This document shows positions 34,885-45,748 of a stretch of 64,000 nucleotides of DNA, piece by piece. The stretch is from Ceratorhiza oryzae-sativae. Its lineage: Eukaryota; Basidiomycota; Agaricomycetes; Cantharellales; Ceratobasidiaceae. Both the position numbers and the translations under genes were made by a program. The stretch is from the NCBI GenBank assembly GCA_030998015.1, contig JARWMV010000008.1, positions 186,001-250,000 on the forward strand. The letters run 5' to 3'. The first letter of the stretch is position 1; every line of letters starts with the position of its first letter. Below the pieces are notes generated by a model that did not search any database, was not told the DNA's origin, and saw nothing but the letters and a program-made list of their open reading frames with translations.

Positions 34885-35805
34885 CACATCAGCAAAAATG
34901 GTTTTTCCATGCAAGAGCTTTGGGAAAACAATACTTAATAACAGAGCTTGAAAGACAAGCAAAGACTCTGTGAGTTGTTGAAATAGCTTTAAAGATACTG
35001 CAATACATGCCCATGTTTTGGATGTCTTGAAATTTGGTCAAATGTCTTGAAGTGTCTTTGAGTGTCTTTGAATGTCTTTAGGTGTCTTTGAGCATCTTTG
35101 AGCATCTCTGAGTGTCTTTGAGTGTCTTTACAAAGGTCAAGTGTCTTCAGGTGAATGGACCACAATATCCTGACTATCTATAACAGGTTGTGATTACTCC
35201 TCTTTTGGCCAATTTCAAATTTACCATATATGGAAATCCAAAAATTAATGATTTTTGTAATTTTTGTGGCTACAACTTTCCTTTTTGGGGAAATTTCAAA
35301 TTTGCCAAATAAGGTAAGTATACCCCAAATCTGTCATCAGAATGATCAATCTCCTCATCCAACCATCCATTTTGTGTCCCCTTGTTACCAAAGCCACTAT
35401 ATGCTATAAAATACCCCTGAGTGATGAGCAGTGTGCCCTTCTCATGCATGTGCTACATCACAACTAAGAGCTGAGACTTGTTGTGTCAGCAAGTCAGCAT
35501 GATTACATAAGTCAAGCCCAGGGTTGTTTGAAATTGGTTTCAAGCTGTTATTGTGTGCTTGCAAGGTATTGCAAAGCATTCCAAGATTAAGTATACTGAC
35601 TTGAGGGATCCCAGTTGGTTTTCAAGACACTCAAAGATGCTTAAAGACACCTCAAGACGTTCAAAGACGCTCAAAGACATCTCAAGACAGGCCATGTTTT
35701 GAAAGAGCTTTAAAAGGGGGTATAGGTATTTGGTGTCTTTAGTGTCTTTAAGGTCTTTAAACATCTTTGAGGGCCTTTAAAGGAAATTTCATTTTTGCTG
35801 ATGTG
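34885..35805. mobile_element. 921-bp element with 16-bp terminal inverted repeats
   Basis: Ends are CACATCAGCAAAAATG and CATTTTTGCTGATGTG. Inside, near the left, are tandem GTGTCTTTGA units (35040-35130), and near the right their inverse (CTCAAAGATGC…, 35615-35700). No coding frame is present. No target duplication is visible, and the LINE RT domain is missing at this very point. Confidence 0.78.
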
Positions 35806-35882
35806 GAGGCCACTATTGCCTGGGTCATTGCTTGTAGGAGGGTGAGGGCTCTGTTTTGGCAGTTGGATTTGGACTGGTACTC
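35806..35882 (-). pseudogene. LINE ORF2, short segment after the endonuclease
   Basis: Reads QSKSNCQNRALTLLQAMTQA. It continues directly from the endonuclease fragment once the TRIM and one TACTC copy are removed, then stops at the TIR element. It should be followed by the reverse transcriptase, which is not present. Confidence 0.8.
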
Positions 35883-37376
35883 TGTTAAACTCGAGGTAGC
35901 GGGCAGGCTACATGGTGGTTAGGTGAAATCTCTCTCTCTTGTAAAATTTTCTACTGCGATGCCTAAATACACTGATACGAATCACATGACTCAATGCGTG
36001 CAGCCACGTGTGACATCCAACACACCCCCTCAAACGTGGGTGTAAGCAGAAAAGAGAGAACAGAAAGAAAACAGAAGAAAATGTACAGTCTTAGCAAAAA
36101 TGACAAAATAAAAACGAAAATAGGAACAATGGGAACTTGGTCAAAAGAACTCAGCATAGGACAGGCTACTCGCCTCATGGGCGCCACTCCTTCACTCCAC
36201 TGGATCTGCGCTCCACTACATCGTTCAGGGACCAGAACACCCATGGCTCAGCGGCGCTTACAGGGATCAAATCTACAGTTTAACAAATCTAAGCAGTCTT
36301 GCGTCTGTTGTTCATGGACATTGAAGGGTTATCCTTCTGTTCTTGACCCTTGCCTTGGTGTTTGCTTGTCAAGTTCGTCCAAAAAGCTCAGAGATGAGCA
36401 TCGAATGCGCTGCATTGACCTTGCGCTTCAAGAGTATACCAACTCAGTCCGTCGGTTCGATGACCAATACATTTAGCCTTGCCAGGCTTCGAATTGGCAT
36501 CTTCAGATTGTCCGCATATATCGCCGTCTTGCACCCTAGGCAACCCTCGGTAGGTCTGACCATCCGTTGCCTGTTTGTGTGCCAAAATCCGAGCAAAAAG
36601 ACTCAGCCTACAAGTCGCACCCATGCATCATCGATAGCCCAATCGACATGTAGCACCCCCACACTCGCTAATGCATGCCCTCTCACACCCGCCTCGAGTG
36701 GAGTCTGCACACTCGCCCTATCACGGCTCGTCCTGCCTCAGTTGTCCATCCCTGTGAGCAACCCCTGCTCCAGCCTTGGATCATCGGGTCTTCTGGATAG
36801 TCACGTGACTTCATTGGCGAAAATTTTCAGCAATTTCTGCTGTCCCCCCGCCTTGAGCATTCATCCAGCCTTTTACCCCATCGTAGCGCCGATGTGCCCA
36901 GGTGGTCTGGTACTCCGTTAGCTTTGGGTAGGTTCGCAGTTTGCTGACCTTGCTCTTTCGAGCCTTTGGAGAGAGCGCCGCGCATTGCGCCATGGCTTTG
37001 ACCATTCGCCTTCACCACCGCTCTGCCCCTTGGTCCTCCTTGTCTGTCTCCACTACTGCTCCTGAACGGATGCCTGTCTATGCCAAGTGCCACATATGGC
37101 AAAATGTCGCTCCACATACAGATACAGATGTTGTCGACTAGAGTGCATACAATGACAGAAAAGAATGAACGGGTCTTCGAGTGAGATATGAGTGAGGAAT
37201 AAGCGCAAGTAGAACAGGCTGTCAGGGCTCATAACCTGTTAAACTCGAGGTAGTGGGCAGGCTACATGGTGGTTAGGTGAAATCTCTCTCTCTTGTAAAA
37301 TTTTCTACTGCGATGCCTAAATACACTGATACGAATCACATGACTCAATGCGTGCAGCCACGTGTGACATCCAACA
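35883..37376 (-). mobile_element. TRIM: 1.5-kb non-coding LTR element, TACTC target duplication
   Basis: LTRs of 140 bp at 35883-36022 and 37237-37376 differ by one base (a CG/TG site). TACTC flanks both ends (35878-35882, 37377-37381). On the minus strand the LTR reads TGTTGGATG…TTTAACA, a GAGGGGGTG purine tract precedes the 3' LTR, and GGTTATGAGCCCTGACAG follows the 5' LTR as a PBS candidate. The inside has no gag or pol frame. The single LTR difference makes it the youngest insertion here. Confidence 0.92.
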
Positions 37377-37381
37377 TACTC

Positions 37382-38227
37382 CTCTGGGAGGGGTGTGGCC
37401 TTGAGAGCCTGGGTGAACACATCAACCCACCTCTCAAAGTTTTCCTTGTTGTCAATGATTTTGAATTGGTACAATTTCTGAGGGGGCTCGAAATTGGGCT
37501 CTTCGTGAAGGCTGAGGGTCCAGACGATCGCGTTGTGATCAGATTCCAGACTGAGTACCTGGTTGCTGTCCCATTTGGAGATCAGGTCAGTATCCCGTCC
37601 AGGCCTGTTGGTCAGGGTGAGGTCAATCATGGAGTTGCACTGTCCACCTTGCCTGCGTTGTGTTGGCATGTTGGCGCTGTTCAAAATGGTGATATCATTA
37701 GTAATGATCCATTCAGCTAGGTCACTCGCCAGCCCTGAGGTGGTGCCAGGAACTCCGTCCTGGAGGGACCACAGTTCGTGGTGGAGGTTGAAGTCCCCAG
37801 TGTATATGCTAGGGGTTTCAAGATCAGGGGGGGTGTCTAGTAAAGTGGCGAGTCCTTCTTTGGCCAAGGAGCCATGGAAGTAAAGGTTAGTAACAGTGCA
37901 ATGCAAGCTGTAAATAAGGAAGTCGAGAGCGAGGATGTGGAGAGAGGAGACATAGTGGGCCGAGAAGGAAAAGTCCAACCAATCAAGGCCCTTGCACACA
38001 TAGGTGATGACAGAGGGGCCAACAGCTAGGTGTGGCATGCTGTGGTGGGCACACCACCATTCGCCGCTGTTAACAGTGCCATAAATAATGGATGAGGACA
38101 TGTGATCGTCCCCTACACAGCCCCACCAGGGGTCCTGAATAAGCAGAATAGAAAACTCAGAATAGGTGTCACTGTTGAGAATGGCGTGTGTATGGGTGTT
38201 TGATTTGGCAATGTTGAGTTGTAGTAC
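37382..38227 (-). pseudogene. LINE ORF2, APE-type endonuclease
   Basis: Reads LQLNIAKSNTHTHAILNSD, LLIQDPWWG, then SIYTGDFNLHHELW, MIDLTLTN and SDHNAIVWTL, the ordered motifs of the endonuclease that nicks the target in LINEs. An in-frame TGA at 38228-38230 lies just before LQLNIAK. The domain runs into the TRIM at 37381. Confidence 0.92.
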
Positions 38228-38262
38228 TCAAATGTGTTTGCCTTGTGACAATCCATTGTCAC

Positions 38263-40665
38263 TCATTCAATCTCTTGTTCGATGGTGGCCTGAGACATTG
38301 GGATGATTTCAACAGAGGGAGCAGGCTCAACCTCCATTTCCATCTGATCCATGGTCTCTTGTGGGGTGTTTCAGGCCTCAGCCAGGCTTGCAGGGTGGGC
38401 AACCTGGGCAGTGGGGGGTGCGGAGTCAGTGATTGCATTGGGGGTGATCAGCTGTGGGATCAGGATGCAGAAACGTTTGTGGGCCAGGCATTTGTGGGAG
38501 AGCACCTGGTGGGTGCTGTTGCAGTTTGCGCACTTGTACGGGTGGGGGCACTTGGCTTTGGGGTCGGTCTTGTCAGTTTTGCAATGTTGGCAGTGGTAGC
38601 GGTGGTTTTTGGTATCATGGTTGAGGCCACAGTCACCACATCGAATGCATTCTTTGCAGGTGCGAGCACTGTGGTCGAGTCACTGGCAATTAGTGCAGCC
38701 TTTGAGGAGGGGCTTCTCCTTCCATTCCTCAACCATGACCTTGCTACCAAACATGAAAGTGATGTTAGTGCATACATCACAGGTCTGGATGTCATCTTCA
38801 AGCTGAAAGGCAAACATAATGGAGGAGTGAGAGCTCTCCATCTTTTCAGCCTTAGTAATCCATTGCAGGTTGCATGTGATTGTGATGAGCTCAGTGATCA
38901 GGTTGTTGTGTTTGAGTTCATCAAGTAGTTGGATTTTGTTGAAGCAGCAAGTGCAGCTGTTGCCAAGGCCAGTTGGGACTCAGTGGATGATTACCTTGCC
39001 CCATGGCCTGTCCCTATTGGCTATGGAGCCTTTTGGGAGACCACATGTGTCTGTGATTTCATTTTCGACTTTTTGGAACTCCTCGATGCATGACCCAGGC
39101 TTGAATTGGAGGATAAGATTGCCTTTAACATTGAATTTGGCTCCCACAATCCTCAGGCTGGGGGCCTTGGTCTCACATATGATGCTGATGTTCTTGTACA
39201 TAATGTAGGAGCCGAGCCTGCAGAAGGGGCCTTTATCCTGCAAGAAGAAGACATAGCAATCAAATTCCTTGATTTGCATCTTGGGTGCTGTTTTGGAGGC
39301 GGCTGTGGGTTGGGGTTTGTTCTTGGCTGCAGCAGCTACTGCGGCAAAGGAGACTTTGGCCTTGCCCTTGTCTAGAACCACCTGATCCGTGTTAGGGCTG
39401 TGGGTGGCGGCTTTTGGTGCAGCGGGCATTTGGTTAGGCTTGGGTGCTTTTGCTTCAGCCTCAAGGGCCTTGACTACAGCAGCCTTGGTCTGCCTGGCTA
39501 ACCTCTTGGCTCACTTCACCTGGTTTTTGGAGATGGTGATTGGCTCTGGGGCTGGCGTGGCTGGCGTGGTGGCGGTGTGCAGTTGTGTCTCAGGCCATTC
39601 CTCTGGTTTGGGCATGTGGGTAGAGGTGCTCGTTCCGAAGAATTCGTCGCTGTCCTCCATCATCGATTTGTACCCTTCAAGGTCTTCAGGGCCCGGTTGA
39701 GAGATGATTGTGGGCATATTGGCCAGGGGGTTGGGGGTCAGGTTCCAGTCTGCGTCAAGAGCCCCAGGTTCCCAGGCAACACCTGGAATGGGAACCCTCA
39801 TCTCAAGGTTGGATAAGCGTTCATTCATGTCAAGCATGGTGTCATAGACAAGTTGCAGGGTGGCTGGGGTGCCAACCCACTTTACCTTGGTCTCATTGAC
39901 CTTGTATTCTTTGTCGAAGAGGCTGCAGCCCCGGTTGGAGGCCTTGATGGCTGTGTCTAGCAGTGCCTCCGCGTGGCGGGTAACCATGAGGCAATAGTCC
40001 TCGAGGAGTTGGAAATTGTTCTCGAAGACCTTGGCCGTGGGGTTGAGGTCTTTGTCGTGGAGGTAGTCAGTGAAGTGACCTTCGAGTCAATCGAGCAACG
40101 TCCCTAGGACGCCGAGGACAGTGTTGTTGGTGGGGTGGGTATTGATCTTTGTATGCGCTACCAAACCTGCCCTATAGACGTAGTCGAGTAGCCCATTGTG
40201 GAGGCCTAGGTTGGGGAGTTGAGAGAGGCGAAGTTTGCTTTCAGTCCAGTTGCGGCATGGGTCGCTTGGGTGGGTTGCGGTGGGACCCAGAACTGGGGAG
40301 TTCATGGTGCTACCCATGATGCTAGCTTTGGGGGTAGGGGTATTGTCACAGTTAGTAGGGTTGCGGGCAGTGAAAGTAAAGTCATCCGATCCAGCGCGCG
40401 AACCAGTTCGCGACCGTACAGACATATGGGAATCAGAGCCAGAATCAGAGTCACTTAAGTTAGAAGAGAGGCTGCGTCGAGTCTTTTCTGGGTTTTTGGC
40501 GTTATGAACAGCAATACGAGAGGAAGAAACGGAGACAGCGCACTCGCATATTTCGCAGGTGCGTTTACGAGTGACAGGGCCAGACGAGAGGGGGCTCGAG
40601 AGATCAAATTTGAAGCTGGAGAGTGCTGGGACGTCGATAATACCTTTGCCTAGGTTGTCGGTCAT
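38263..40665 (-). pseudogene. LINE ORF1 with CCHC-type cysteine knuckles, broken by TGA codons
   Basis: RNA-binding ORF1 protein. It starts MTDNLGKGIIDVPALSSFKF at 40665, only about ten bases from the LINE 5' end. It contains a Ser-rich N-terminus, a Lys/Ala-rich middle, an RRM-like block (DCYVFFLQDKGPFCRLGSYI … GKVIIH) and a C-terminal cysteine array (CTNC…C, CKECIRCGDCGLNHD, CQHCK, CPHPYKCANC). All pieces are in one frame, separated by TGA at 40087, 39511, 38980, 38680 and 38371; the end at 38263 is TGA too. Confidence 0.88.
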
Positions 40666-40675
40666 GGTGGTCGTC

Positions 40676-40691
40676 GTCACGTGAAGCCATT
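40676..40691. repeat. LINE target-site duplication, 5' side
   Basis: GTCACGTGAAGCCATT, identical to 26055-26070. Confidence 0.93.
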
Positions 40692-41855
40692 CCTCCCCGG
40701 CAAAAATGGTCCTGCCTTAGCGCAAGCTGAGCACAGCCGAGGTATTTTTCGACTGATAAGGAATGTACAAGGGACCCAATACTCGATCTGATGTGCTGGC
40801 TCACCACTAGCGTTCGACTCGCCTGTATGCACAGAGACACAACGTCATAGGGGATCGCAGGACCCCGAATTCAACCTTGGAGGGCGAATCAATCACCTAC
40901 CCCAACGTCTTTGTAGTTGATGTGAGTTTCACGTGAGAATTATGAAGCCAATACAAATATAACGAATTTTGTTGTGCTCGGACATAACCCACAAAGTGCT
41001 GAAATTACATTGAGGTGGTCCATATGCGGCTTACTTGCAGAGAATACTAATGGCAAATTGTGGAAGCCCTTCTCGGTTTCTCTATTTTCTTCATCACCCA
41101 TGAACATACGCTCCGGACAACCTGCCGTTGAGTGAATCCATCGAACTTCTCTTGAGCCTTTGAGACAAGTGGGCTGTCTATTTTTGTATCGATCAATAGT
41201 GCAGCTGATCGTACATAAAATCATAGCTCCCGTTCCAACACACGATGATAGCAAAACCGTATCCCGGCCACGAGTACGACGCTGTGACAACTGGGCCATG
41301 ATATTGACTGGTTTAAATCCCGCTATTAGGGCAATTAGATGAACGCTAAAGAATTATGACGTATCTTGACACATAGTTCTAACCAGCTCATTGTTCTGGA
41401 CCGTCCAGTCAGTTCCGTCACAGGTCAGCTCGAATGCGGGGGTATGAATAGTGAGCTCAGTTTGCCTCAACGCTAACGTTAAATGTATTTAAATGTAATT
41501 CCTCCTTCGAAAGAGGAGGTTTCACCGTGGTCCACCATGCCAATTATTTATAAAATACACTTAAGCAGCTGCCTGCCCTTTTCGCATTCATCTGCGTTGT
41601 GGTGGGGAATGTAAACGAAACGAAGCTAGATTGAGAGAGTCCCTATCTGATAAGATCTTGTTTACCCAAGACACAAATATTTGTGCCGAATATGTCACGC
41701 CTCACAGCCATGTAATTTGTTTCCTTTCAACGTGGACACTAATACCTTTGTCAGACATTACAATGTTACCGCACTCACAGTCTTATATATTGACTCACCA
41801 GTGTCCACGGCGTCGCTCTTAGACATTTCCTCAATATTCTTGAGATCTACTTAGA
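40692..41855. other. Spacer after the mobile-element stack
   Basis: A minus-strand ORF at 41299-40940 (119 aa, with a hydrophobic stretch VGTGAMILCTISC) is the only candidate and is weak. The right part should be the promoter of the gene at 41856. Confidence 0.35.
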
Positions 41856-42820
41856 ATGCCACACGGTGCATATCTCTCAAGAATTCTTGCACCAACAGCC
41901 AACATCGTACGAGAGGTCGGCAACCAACTCAAAGAAATTGAAGAAATCCTACGTAACTCAAAATATTTACTCAAATGCAACAAAAACGTATTCTCGCCCG
42001 TGCAGTACGAGAACTTGAAGGCAAAGTATGCATGGTGAGTCTATTCTTATGGAAATAGCTCGTGAAACGCTCGGTAAACCATTGGATGAATATCGTAGCT
42101 ACACCACGACCTTTGTGGGTGAATCCCCAGCAATATCGTGCGGATGTCCTGATCCAGCGCAGCAGAGTTCTGTCTCAGCTATACGAAGGCAGAACCCCTC
42201 CTGGTGAGAGAGTAATAGAGTTGCGATTCCAGGTCGAGACGTTTCAGCATGATATCATAGTATGTCAGGTTTTCCATATCTTTCTGCACTCGTCAATGGC
42301 TCACTATGGAAAACCCTGTCTAGACGGCCAGTCAACGGGCAAGATGCACCAGCAATGTGGCCCCTTTTCCCGACGAACTGGAGGAAATTTTCGTGTCTAC
42401 CTCAAAGGAGATGTTCAATAGCTTGGTAACCGACTCTTCTCATGCTATATCCTTGCCTTCACGCCGCTACACTCTTCCAGTTATCAAGCTGGTTCGGCTC
42501 TTGGTTGTCTTCACCTCATCATGATCCTCCCAAAGATGTCCCCAATCTTGACTCTGGAACGGCTGGGGTGCAAGTCCCCCAGCGCATAGTTGTCAATGGT
42601 ATGTCGCCCCATCTTCTGTTGCAGTAATTTCTCGCCCACACGTGTCAGCGCAGAGGGCCAATTCTTCATTAGAATCACAGAGTTTGGCCAACCCGATGAC
42701 AAGCCGTCAAACGACACCAATGAGCTTTATCGGCGTATTATTGTGCTGGAGAATGCTACAAAGCGCATAGAGATAATAGCTATGAATAGACTACAGCCGA
42801 ACCATGAGAACAAGAGCTGA
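41856..42820 (+). CDS. Small-family protein A, five exons, exon 1-2 join unclear
   Basis: Member of a local family with the genes at 45749 and 61923. Exon 1 (41856-42034) has a helix NQLKEIEEILRNSKYLLKC and ends YENLKAKYA before GTGAGT; the other members end HAALTAKYS and YESFKAQHR at the same point. Exon 2 (about 42099-42259) reads LWVNPQQYRADVLIQRSRVL … FQVETFQHDII; exons 3-5 are 42324-42425, 42481-42598 and 42654-42820. Exons 2-5 join in frame; exon 5 reads GQFFIRITEFGQPDDKPSND to a TGA at 42818. Exon 1 ends in phase 2, but exon 2 needs phase 1, so there is a one-base problem: a frameshift, a missed micro-exon or an unusual splice site. Function is unknown; all helices are amphipathic and there is no signal peptide. 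Confidence 0.65.
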
Positions 42821-43978
42821 AGTGAACGTCTCAAGACCCTCAACACTACGTGATATTATCCCCTGACGAGGTTGAGGATTGTGAATACATCCGCCCCATA
42901 GATATGAATTCTGCTGCTAAATCTGATCCCCTAGCCGATGTACGTCTCCTACAGGCGGAAGAGATAGGAAAGAAGTGGTTGGTTGGGCAGCAGGTGGCGA
43001 TGTGGGTTCATTGTTCTTGTTTCTCGCGAAGCGTGTTGATATATTTCAGACCCAGTGATGGGCATGCACAACTTACTGGGGGGGGGGGAATAGGATTCCA
43101 TAGACTCAGTGGCTAGCAATGCGGAACACACACACACTCGGACCCCAGACGGAGGTGATGAATACGCCCATACAGGCCGCATTTAATGTCAGACTTTCTT
43201 ATACCTCTTTGTATTTCTATTGCATTATGAAGCACAGTATTTTATAATACGGGGGCGTTTGAAGATCCTCAAAGGTGTTCTCTGGACACAGCGCTCGACG
43301 TCGATTGATGTTAACGTCTGGCATCCTCGGAAGCGGAAGAGACTACGAAACCATACTAAACCTACCACTAAACTTACTTCGCAGAAGCGTGGGGTGATAG
43401 TTAAATGACAGGTGTTGGTTTCTGCAGTAAATTGGCTATTGTTCAAAACCCTGTTGCAGAAGCATAAAGCCCACCCTCATCAATATTTGACTAATTCCTT
43501 TGCAAATTGGGATATCGTGGATACCGAGACGTTTCAGTCGATTCCGCATATGAACACTCCGAGGGATTATGTGAATTGTACAGCAGATTTATATTCTAGA
43601 CGTCAAGAAAGCGCGGAAGATCTCCATCTACGTCCACGAATGATATCCGGTGGCACGAGCCCGAAGACTGGTCCAGGATCTCGGTTTGGCCTATACATGG
43701 GATCCTTGATCGAGCTTCTTAGCTGGGGCCCCATGCAATCTACCACCCGAGCATTATTCTTCCATTCTCTAAACCAAGCCAGAACCTCAATGCCGCTAAA
43801 GGAAAAGAAGACTCAGGTCGTTTCAGCCCAAGAGTAATTTAACGCCGGCCGCTTCTTCAGCGCTCACATAGAACTATAAAATATGCTAGGTGGTAGTCGG
43901 TGTTCGCCATCAACTCACACCTTCTCTCACAGTCGCTCACTCACACATCTACCACACACTCTTTCACACTCTATCACC
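42821..43978. other. Spacer with coding-like fragments
   Basis: A plus-strand stretch at 42850-42990 (SPDEVEDCEYIRPIDMNSAA … EEIGKKWLVGQQ) and an ORF at 43412-43837 look partly coding, but I could not join them into a gene. A G10 run is at about 43080. Confidence 0.3.
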
Positions 43979-44728
43979 ATGATCGCGTTCACTCGTCTTA
44001 CCAGTTTCCTCTTGTTTGTGTTTTCTCTTGGCTTGTTGACTTGCGCTCTGCCCACTCCCGCGAATGCCGGGTCAGGCGAGCTCACGACTCGCAACGTCAA
44101 CGCTTTGGTCGATGCATGCGCAGCCTTGGAGATCAGTGTCAACGCCCATGTCTCCGTCCTGGGTCAGTCATACTCTATTTGCTCAGATTGAATAACCAAT
44201 ATTAATGCCATGTTTCCTTTAGCACAAGCTGCCACCGAGGTCGAGGCTCGTGCCGCGATCGTCGATATCGTGGCTGACATCAAGGTTGCTGCCGAGGCCG
44301 TGGCTGCGATCGGTGTCAAACTTGATCTGGATGCTTCGGTCCAAGCAGAGATCGTTCTCAAGATTGCTGCTATCATCTCCGTAAGTCTTGTGATGATGCA
44401 TTTCCCACTTGAAAACCTGACCGTTCGCGTCAGGCTATCGTCCAAGCCTGCTTGAGTGTCTCGGTCAAGCTTGGCCTTGCCGTTGTTGTCAGCATCTGCG
44501 CTCAGCTGGATATTGCCATCCGGTGCTTGCTTGTCAACCTTGGCTTGTGCATCGAGGGCTTTGTTGGACTCCTCGTGAACGCGTAAGTGCATTTGCGGGC
44601 TGTTTCTACCTTTGGTTTTCTGAATCCGATATGTCTATAGTCTTGTCCAAGTTGATATTCAGGCTATCCTCAAGCTGAACCTCGGTTTGTGCATCAACAT
44701 CCTTGGGCTTGTTGGAATTTCGCTCTAA
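43979..44728 (+). CDS. Secreted hydrophobic helical protein 1, four exons, 192 aa
   Basis: Exons 43979-44162, 44223-44380, 44434-44582 and 44641-44728 give one frame. A signal peptide (MIAFTRLTSFLLFVFSLGLL … ALPTPANA) is followed by a protein made almost only of Ala, Val, Ile, Leu helices with a single acidic or basic residue every few positions (AAIVDIVADIKVAAEAVAAI, KLGLAVVVSICAQLDIAI). Five to six cysteines are in the second half. It has the same exon plan as the gene at 54527: exons 2 and 3 are 158 and 149 nt in both. The family is common in Agaricomycetes in my reading, with unknown function. The helices lack the length and flanks of ordinary membrane spans, so a secreted amphipathic or surface-active role is possible. 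Confidence 0.85.
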
Positions 44729-45748
44729 GGGAATGTCGTCGGGTGATATCATTGGGTTTTATAGATTTAGTACATTTGGGCTTGTTATGGACTACGTTAG
44801 ATCAACATTGGTTTTCAGTTCTTACCAGTGCGCCAGCCTACGATCAAGTTTTAGGAACTTCTGGGGGGAAATCTTGAGACGGTATCGGCAGTGGATATGC
44901 TCTCGGAGAGTCTCAGTTGCCTATAAATCGTTTTTGATCAACGATAGGTACTATTTGCCCTACCCGAATGATCGTGACCGGTCCACGACGCCCATGGAAG
45001 GCCCACTGTGCCACATAGGACCCTCCGTGGGACATGTTGGTATTCATGCTACATCGGGTTTGTCACATCGTCGACAAATCGGCGAATCGGATCATGTTAC
45101 ATGCCTGAGCATTTGCCAGCTCGTTTGAATGCATGATATGGCTTTCGGTAGAGTGTCTGCAGCTCCGTAGGGAGTGCGCCCCGTAGTTGAAACACACAGA
45201 TTAGTTGAAACGTACAGATATAATTATTGTCCAAACATGACCTGTCGATTTGGATCTTTAGATATAATTGGGTTCAGGTGTAGCATATTTCGGCTCCATT
45301 CCATCTGGTCGAATCTGAAGGAGTTGGACTCGAAGTGCAGCTGGAGACACGCCAAACATAACATGTATTCGTCGTGCGCCATGTCGCATCAAACGCTATG
45401 TGTCCAATCTCCTCAATGAGATCTCGGAAAGCCTAATTTCGGCTATTATATGTAACTATTAACAAGACGCTATTCATTTAATCTACACGCCTAAACAAGG
45501 TTTCAGCTGGTGGACATGGTGGGTGGAAACTACATTGTTGGAATTCTGGAACCCGCTAATGACGTAATCCGCTCCCGCGCTCATAACCGCCGACACCCGT
45601 CCTTTGTCCGACACGCGTTCTTGCCGTTGTCTGCTATGACACCAAGCAACCACTATCCGGAATAAAGCGGCGTGTGTCTATTTCATCGCTTGTGCTCTCA
45701 ACCACATTATCCTAGTCGACATCGAGGGCTGGTAGGGCACCCGACCGC
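44729..45748. other. Intergenic region, no gene supported
   Basis: No frame with coding character. The last 100 bases should carry the promoter of the gene at 45749. Confidence 0.4.

Larger units (their letters stand above)
26055..40691 (-). mobile_element. LINE (non-LTR retrotransposon) split by three later insertions
   Basis: A 16-bp target duplication GTCACGTGAAGCCATT lies at 26055-26070 and 40676-40691. The element is on the minus strand: its 5' end is at 40675, and its poly-A appears as a T run at 26069-26079. In order it has ORF1 with cysteine knuckles, an APE-type endonuclease, an RNase H segment and a C-terminal CxC…HxxxxC region. The nested insertions are the gypsy element (26645-34484), a TIR element (34885-35805) and a TRIM (35883-37376). 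Taking them out rejoins the reading frames across the GACAC and TACTC duplications. The reverse-transcriptase domain is absent. Confidence 0.93.

Noticed and set aside
38245..38928. 227-residue plus-strand ORF
   Set aside because: Antisense to the LINE ORF1 cysteine array; its apparent Val/Gly-rich protein is a by-product.
38228..40089. In-frame TGA as recoding (selenocysteine or stop read-through)
   Set aside because: There is no sign of a recoding system in such fungi, and CpG decay explains TGA-only stops together with the LTR differences.
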